Assembly (NCBI GenBank): GCA_963696655.1
Contig: CAVOLB010000136.1
Span: 12,927 to 76,926, forward strand
DNA length: 64,000 nucleotides
From: Hypericibacter sp963696655
Lineage (GTDB): Bacteria > Pseudomonadota > Alphaproteobacteria > Dongiales > Dongiaceae
Direction: 5' to 3'
Positions 59,659-64,000 of this stretch are shown one piece after another. The notes under the pieces were generated by a model. That model was not told the DNA's origin and made no database searches. It saw nothing but the letters and a program-made list of their open reading frames with translations. Both the position numbers and the translations under genes were made by a program. How positions within the stretch are numbered: the first letter of the stretch is position 1; every line of letters begins with the position of its first letter.

Positions 59659-60978
59659 TCAGTGCAGGCTGTCGGCGCGCTGTCCCATCGCGCCGACCGG
59701 CGAATCCTCGTTCGGATCCTTGATCCAGTCCGCGACCGGCGTGGCCTGCAGCTTGCCGGAAACGAGGTCCTTCAGGGTCGGGGCGAAGGCGGTGCTGCCG
59801 ACCACCAGAAACACGTGATTGACGTAATCGAGATCGACCCAGGCATAGTTGATTCCGATGATCCGGTACTTGTCGCCCTGATGCAGCAGCAGCGGCGATC
59901 CGGAATCGCCCTTCACCAGGCCGCACTGGGTCGTGTAGTAGCGCGCATCCAGCACGTCGGCCGGACCGCAGCCATGCCGGAGCTTCGGGCGGAAACCGCC
60001 CTGGCCGCCATAGCCGATCTGAATGACATCGGACTTCGCATCGTCGACGATGCCATTGAGGTCGGGCTTGGTCGCCGCAAAGACGTCGATGATCCCGGTC
60101 TGCCGGCCGATGGGCGAATCCAGCGTCAGCAGCGCCCAATCTCTGCCGAAAACGGGACTGTCGATGGTCTTGCCGTCGAACTGATGCACCGGGTCGTAGT
60201 CGGGGTCGACATGGACCGCCGTTACGTTGGCCGTCGCCACCGCATCGCCATGGTCGCTCCCCGCATTGAACAGGAGCGGCTTCTGATGGCGGCCTTTCTC
60301 GTCCATCACGCAATGGGCCGCCGTCAGGATGACATCCTCGGCGACCAGTGTCGCCGTACAGATATAGCCGCCCTGGGTTTCGAGACGGCCGACGGCGCGC
60401 GCGGGCATCTTCGCAGGGTCGGCCAGTTCCCAGTCCGAGGCATAGGCCTTGTCGCCCTGGGATTGGTGGGCCTTGCTTTCGCGGGCGAGGTCGTCGAGGG
60501 CCCGATCCAGCGCGGTGCGGAACTCGCCGATCTGCCGTTTGAACAGGGCCGCGTCATAGGGCGCCGACGCCCGCGGATAGGCAGCGGTCAAAATGAGCAC
60601 GCCGCTGTTCTCGAGATCGAGATAGGCCGGACCCGGATTCTTGCTGTTCCAGCGCAGCACGAAGCCGTGCAAGACCTCGCGGCTGAGAAACAGGATCCTG
60701 TCGGCGGGGATCGGCGCCAGGGGATCGACGGCGCCGACCTTGCCATGGGCATCGACCGTAAGGGAGATGGAGCCCGGCACCGGCACCTTGCCTTTGACCC
60801 AGGTGATGTCGATCTCCTTCGCGTCGCCCGACGGCTTGGTGTCGAGCCCGAGATCTTCGACGGCCTGCGACGCCTGCGCCACGGTCATGGCCCCCGCGGC
60901 CGCGTCGTCCGCGAAACCGGTGGCGAGGGTCGCGACGAACGTGAGGATGAAGGCGAGGCCGGCGAGGGTTGCGCGCAA
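59659..60978 (-). CDS. Exported YbjN-trypsin fusion protease B (diverged N-domain)
   Basis: A 439-residue protein if translation starts at TTG 60978 (RATLAGLAFILTFVATLATG, a good signal peptide); an ATG farther upstream would overlap the preceding gene and is poor. The N-terminal domain (about 30-165) is diverged but keeps the YbjN layout (VLRWNSKNPGPAYLDLENSG). The protease domain has H222 in LTAAHC, D280 in RDWALLTLD and S359 in KGDSGSP. Cysteines near 207, 223, 337 and 352 may pair. It follows the next array gene by 10 bp, so the two are one operon. Confidence 0.83.
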   Translation of the reverse strand: MRATLAGLAFILTFVATLATGFADDAAAGAMTVAQASQAVEDLGLDTKPSGDAKEIDITWVKGKVPVPGSISLTVDAHGKVGAVDPLAPIPADRILFLSREVLHGFVLRWNSKNPGPAYLDLENSGVLILTAAYPRASAPYDAALFKRQIGEFRTALDRALDDLARESKAHQSQGDKAYASDWELADPAKMPARAVGRLETQGGYICTATLVAEDVILTAAHCVMDEKGRHQKPLLFNAGSDHGDAVATANVTAVHVDPDYDPVHQFDGKTIDSPVFGRDWALLTLDSPIGRQTGIIDVFAATKPDLNGIVDDAKSDVIQIGYGGQGGFRPKLRHGCGPADVLDARYYTTQCGLVKGDSGSPLLLHQGDKYRIIGINYAWVDLDYVNHVFLVVGSTAFAPTLKDLVSGKLQATPVADWIKDPNEDSPVGAMGQRADSLH

Positions 60979-60988
60979 GGAAGCGTCT

Positions 60989-62248
60989 CTATCGGGTGCT
61001 GCGGGTGCCCGCGTTCTCTGACTTCTCGGAAGCGTCGCGCGTCGATGCATGATTGAGGAACTCCGGCAGCGCATTGATGAAGGCGGTGCTCGAAACCGCG
61101 ACATTGGCGTGCTTCACGTCGCGAATGTCGATGATCGCCTCGTCGATGCCGATGATGCTGTAGCTGCCGTTCTCGAGCAGCAGGTCGGGCGAGCCCGAAT
61201 CGCCCGGCTCGATATGGCAGAGATGCGCGTAAGTATTGTCCTTCCACACATGCGCAAGGCGGCAATCGCTCTGCATGGTGAGTTCCATCGAGCTGCCATA
61301 GCCGACCCGGAAGACCTGGTAGTCCTGCGAGCCGATCATGCGGTCGAGCGTCGCGGAATCCAGTTCCCTGATGGCGAGAATGCCGGTCTTGTCGCCGATG
61401 GCGCGATCGAGCCGGACGAAGGCCCAGTCATGACCTTCCATACCGTTCGCGCTGAAGATGCGGGTGATGTCGAATTCCGGCGGCACGAACATGTCGAGGA
61501 CGCCGGCCTCGACGACCGCCTTGCCGTCGGCATAGGCGGCGCGGAAGCGCTTGGGCTTGACCGCCCGGCCGGCGAAATTGAACAGGCAATGGGCCGCGGT
61601 GAGAATCACGTCGGCGCCGACCACGCTGGCGGTGCAGTAGCCGTCGTTCAGCTCCAGGAGCCCCACGGCCTGGGCCGGCAACTGGGTGATATCGGCCTTC
61701 TTCCTCGTCGCGTTGTAGCTGCTGGCGAACTCGTCGAGCTGGTCGCGAATGCGGCTCAGGGTCTGCTCGAACCGGCGCAGCCCGTTGGCCTCGAACTCCT
61801 CGGGGTTGATTCCGTACTCGACCGGCATGTTGGTCGAGGCGATCAGGATGTCGTCGTCCCCGGTATAGAGGGTGATCATGCCTTCGACCCGATTCCACCG
61901 ATTGGTGAACTCGGCCAGCATGGCGGGGTCGGGGTCTTCCTTGGGCTTGGCCGGGATGATCGCGGCCACGCGCAGGTTCCAGATCTGGCCGTCGGGGTTC
62001 CGGTCCAGATTCACGAAGCCGGCGTAGTTCGTGCCGTCGACATGCCAGTCGATGGCGACATCGCCGTCGGTCATGGTGCGCGGCGAAAGTCCGGCCTTGG
62101 CCAGCAGCGACTTCACATAGCTGTCGGTCGCCTTGAACAGCGTCCCCGGCAGCGGCTCGCCCGTCGAGGCGGCGAGGCCCGGATGGGAAAGGGCGAGCAG
62201 GACGGCAAGAGCCATCAGGACGTGGCGTGTCGTGCGGAGGAGGGACAT
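60989..62248 (-). CDS. Exported YbjN-trypsin fusion protease C, first gene of the array
   Basis: A 419-residue secreted protein, signal peptide about 1-27 (ending GLAA). N-domain about 30-175 with the array pattern (NYAGFVNLDRNPDGQIWNLR, TNRWNRVEGMITLYTGDDD, YGINPEEFEANGLRRFEQTL), then a short basic linker and a trypsin-like domain with H220 in TAAHC, D274 in DWAFVRLD and S351 in GDSGSP. VWKDNTYAH (335-343) is shared with protease A. The C-terminal 25 residues are polar. ATG 62248 opens the array; the divergent neighbour is gatC, 337 bp away. Confidence 0.85.
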   Translation of the reverse strand: MSLLRTTRHVLMALAVLLALSHPGLAASTGEPLPGTLFKATDSYVKSLLAKAGLSPRTMTDGDVAIDWHVDGTNYAGFVNLDRNPDGQIWNLRVAAIIPAKPKEDPDPAMLAEFTNRWNRVEGMITLYTGDDDILIASTNMPVEYGINPEEFEANGLRRFEQTLSRIRDQLDEFASSYNATRKKADITQLPAQAVGLLELNDGYCTASVVGADVILTAAHCLFNFAGRAVKPKRFRAAYADGKAVVEAGVLDMFVPPEFDITRIFSANGMEGHDWAFVRLDRAIGDKTGILAIRELDSATLDRMIGSQDYQVFRVGYGSSMELTMQSDCRLAHVWKDNTYAHLCHIEPGDSGSPDLLLENGSYSIIGIDEAIIDIRDVKHANVAVSSTAFINALPEFLNHASTRDASEKSENAGTRSTR

Positions 62249-62585
62249 GGGTGATCGGGCGCGAGGGCTCGTCGGATTGCAATGTCCCTGTCGGGACGGG
62301 GCCGGGCCCTCGGGCGAAATCGCAGAGGGGGAAAGTCAGGTCGATAGAACCAGTCTGACGCGAAATTCCCGTGATCTGCAACCTCGGCTCTTGGGACGGG
62401 CGCGGTTCCCGCCGGGGAATAGCATCCAAATGCCCGGAAATCGGTCGAAAATCGGCTGGTTTGGTCGTTCCGGTGCCCGGGAAGGCGCTGTTGCGGGGCC
62501 GGGGGGCGGATGATATTTTCCCCGCCTCCCGACATTCCCGGAGCGTTCTCCCCGGCCGTTTACCGGAGCCATCCTTAGGATTCCC
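62249..62585. other. Intergenic region between the protease array and gatC
   Basis: A 337-bp GC-rich divergent spacer. No RNA gene or credible ORF is seen. GATATTTT near 62510 is a possible -10 for gatC, and AGGAT at 62577 is a likely ribosome site for its ATG at 62586. The array promoter must lie nearer 62249, but no clear element is recognised. Confidence 0.5.
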
Positions 62586-62873
62586 ATGTCGCTCGACCGC
62601 AAGACCGTTGCCCATATCGCGACTCTCGCCCGCCTCAAGCTCACGGAGGAGGAGCTCGATGCCTATGCCAAGGAGCTCGACGGCATCCTGCATTGGGTCG
62701 AGCAACTGAACGCGGTCGATGTGTCGGGCGTCGAGCCGATGAGCGGGGTCGGGCGTTTCGCCTTGCCCAAGCGCAAGGACGAGGTGACCGACGGCAATTG
62801 CCGCGACCGGATCCTGGCCAATGCGCCGGACGCGGCGGCCGGATTCTTCTCGGTCCCCAAGGTCGTGGAGTGA
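62586..62873 (+). CDS. gatC: Asp-tRNA(Asn)/Glu-tRNA(Gln) amidotransferase subunit C
   Basis: Small subunit of GatCAB, which amidates misacylated Glu-tRNA-Gln and/or Asp-tRNA-Asn. The 95-residue protein matches the family: VAHIATLARLKLTEEELDAY at the start and DVSGVEPMSGVG in the middle. The ATG at 62586 follows AGGAT. gatA begins 8 bp after its stop. GatB is not in the window. Confidence 0.96.
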   Translation: MSLDRKTVAHIATLARLKLTEEELDAYAKELDGILHWVEQLNAVDVSGVEPMSGVGRFALPKRKDEVTDGNCRDRILANAPDAAAGFFSVPKVVE

Positions 62874-62881
62874 CCGGAACC

Positions 62882-64000
62882 ATGACCAGGCTCACCGATC
62901 TCACGGTCGCCGGTGCTCTCGACGGGCTCGCCAAGGGCAGCTTCTCCGCCAAGGAGCTGACGCAGGCGCATCTCGAGGCCATGGCGGCCGCGCGCCACCT
63001 CAACGCCTACATCACCGAGACGCCCGAGAAGGCCCTGACCATGGCCGAGGCGTCGGACCAGCGCCGCCGCGCCGGCAAGGCCGGGGCCATGGATGGCATT
63101 CCGCTGGCGATCAAGGACCTGTTCTGCACCGAGGGCGTCCCGACCACGGCCGGCTCGCATATCCTGCAGGGCTTCAAGCCGACCTATGAGTCGACCGTCT
63201 CGACCAATCTCTGGAAGGCCGGCGCCGTCATGCTGGGCAAGGCCAATCTGGACGAGTTCGCCATGGGCTCCTCCAACATGACCAGCTATCACGGCCATGT
63301 TGCCAATCCCTGGAAGCGCAAGGGGGATCCCTCGGTGCTGGTGCCTGGCGGCTCGTCGGGCGGCTCGGCCGCCTCGGTCGCCGCGCGCATCGCGATGGCC
63401 GCGACCGGCACCGACACCGGCGGCTCGATCCGCCAGCCGGCGGCCTTCTGCGGCATCGTCGGCATCAAGCCGACCTATGGACGCTGCTCGCGCTGGGGCA
63501 TTGTCGCCTTCGCCTCGTCGCTGGATCAGGCCGGCCCCATGACGCGCAGCGTCGAGGACGCCGCGATCATGCTGGGGGCCATGGCAGGCCACGATCCGAA
63601 GGATTCGACCTCGGTCGATTTGCCGGTGCCGGATTTCCGCGCCGCGCTCACCGGCGATATCCGCGGCATGAAGATCGGCATCCCGAAGGAATATCGCGTC
63701 GACGGCATGTCGGCCGAGATCGAGAAGCTCTGGGCGCAGGGCGCCGAGTGGCTCAGGGCGGCCGGCGCCATTCCGGTCGAGATCTCGCTGCCGCACACGA
63801 AATACGCGCTGCCGACCTACTACATCATCGCCCCCGCCGAGGCCTCCTCGAACCTCGCGCGCTACGACGGCGTGCGGTTCGGCCTGCGCGTTCCGGCCGA
63901 CACGCTGGACGAGATGTATGAGCTGACCCGCGCCGCCGGCTTCGGCGCCGAGGTCAAGCGGCGCATCCTGATCGGCACCTATGTGCTCTCGGCCGGCTAC
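62882..64000 (+). CDS. gatA: Amidotransferase subunit A, truncated by window edge
   Basis: Glutaminase subunit of GatCAB. The first 373 codons are present and the frame runs off the window end. The amidase triad is visible: K78 in PLAIKDLF, cis-Ser in GGSSGGSAAS and the nucleophile in TDTGGSIRQPAAF. PTYGRCSRWG and QAGPMTRSVEDAA are GatA-specific. The start ATG 62882 (MTRLTDLTVAGALDG) is close behind gatC with coupled spacing. Normal length is about 490 residues, so roughly 120 are missing at the edge. Confidence 0.96.
   Translation, partial: MTRLTDLTVAGALDGLAKGSFSAKELTQAHLEAMAAARHLNAYITETPEKALTMAEASDQRRRAGKAGAMDGIPLAIKDLFCTEGVPTTAGSHILQGFKPTYESTVSTNLWKAGAVMLGKANLDEFAMGSSNMTSYHGHVANPWKRKGDPSVLVPGGSSGGSAASVAARIAMAATGTDTGGSIRQPAAFCGIVGIKPTYGRCSRWGIVAFASSLDQAGPMTRSVEDAAIMLGAMAGHDPKDSTSVDLPVPDFRAALTGDIRGMKIGIPKEYRVDGMSAEIEKLWAQGAEWLRAAGAIPVEISLPHTKYALPTYYIIAPAEASSNLARYDGVRFGLRVPADTLDEMYELTRAAGFGAEVKRRILIGTYVLSAGY

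Overview
The window is high-GC and almost gap-free, with alphaproteobacterial character. It carries HdaA, DivK/PleD, an EipB-type envelope protein, a small aa3 oxidase subunit IV, and GatC/GatA with AspRS. The order purN-purM-DUF2066-CDP-alcohol transferase-PerM-hdaA...ppk-ppx-rnd-aspS, and a second block dinB...divK-pleD...rpmG-NUDIX...rnr-topA-dprA-plsY-pyrC-pyrB...ruvX...gatCA, both resemble conserved Rhodospirillales gene orders. My best guess is a soil or water Rhodospirillales relative. No rRNA, tRNA, CRISPR or phage genes were seen.

Layout. 1-6.2 kb: nucleotide metabolism (ndk, purMN), envelope/lipid genes and the replication regulator hdaA. 6.2-13.1 kb: a polyphosphate neighbourhood with a frameshifted CYTH-CHAD gene, a BLUF photoreceptor, a SixA-like phosphatase, and a ppk-ppx operon behind a near-consensus Pho box. 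13.2-18.7 kb: LytM peptidase, RNase D, AspRS and an agmatine-deiminase homologue lacking its catalytic Cys and His. 19-24.1 kb: a hydroxyacid dehydrogenase, EipB, Pol IV and a ROK kinase, separated by repeats. 24.4-31.8 kb: divK-pleD, a LysR/SDR pair, an amidase and recQ. 31.7-34.2 kb: five genes of unknown function. 34.3-41.6 kb: rpmG, NUDIX, a C-terminal processing protease, a dicarboxylate symporter and RNase R. 41.7-42.9 kb: an ISAs1-family insertion sequence. 43-51.7 kb: topA, dprA, plsY and the pyrB/pseudo-pyrC pair. 51.7-57.3 kb: an MFS transporter with a CoA-transferase, ruvX, an Lrp regulator with two LysE exporters, and a thioesterase. 57.4-62.2 kb: a four-gene array of exported YbjN-like and trypsin-like proteins. 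62.6 kb to the end: gatC and the start of gatA.

Two themes stand out. First, the YbjN-trypsin array looks like one secreted or periplasmic protease family that expanded in tandem. Three members have complete His-Asp-Ser triads and one consists only of the N-terminal domain and linker. This is the best candidate for an undescribed system. Second, G/C-rich hairpin repeats recur at least seven times between genes. One is split by an IS with a 10-bp target duplication. A different palindromic repeat is split by a 338-bp MITE-like element that itself contains a hairpin-repeat pair. One repeat copy supplies the last ~50 codons of a transporter gene.

All assignments are from reading the sequence and knowledge of protein families; no database search was run.
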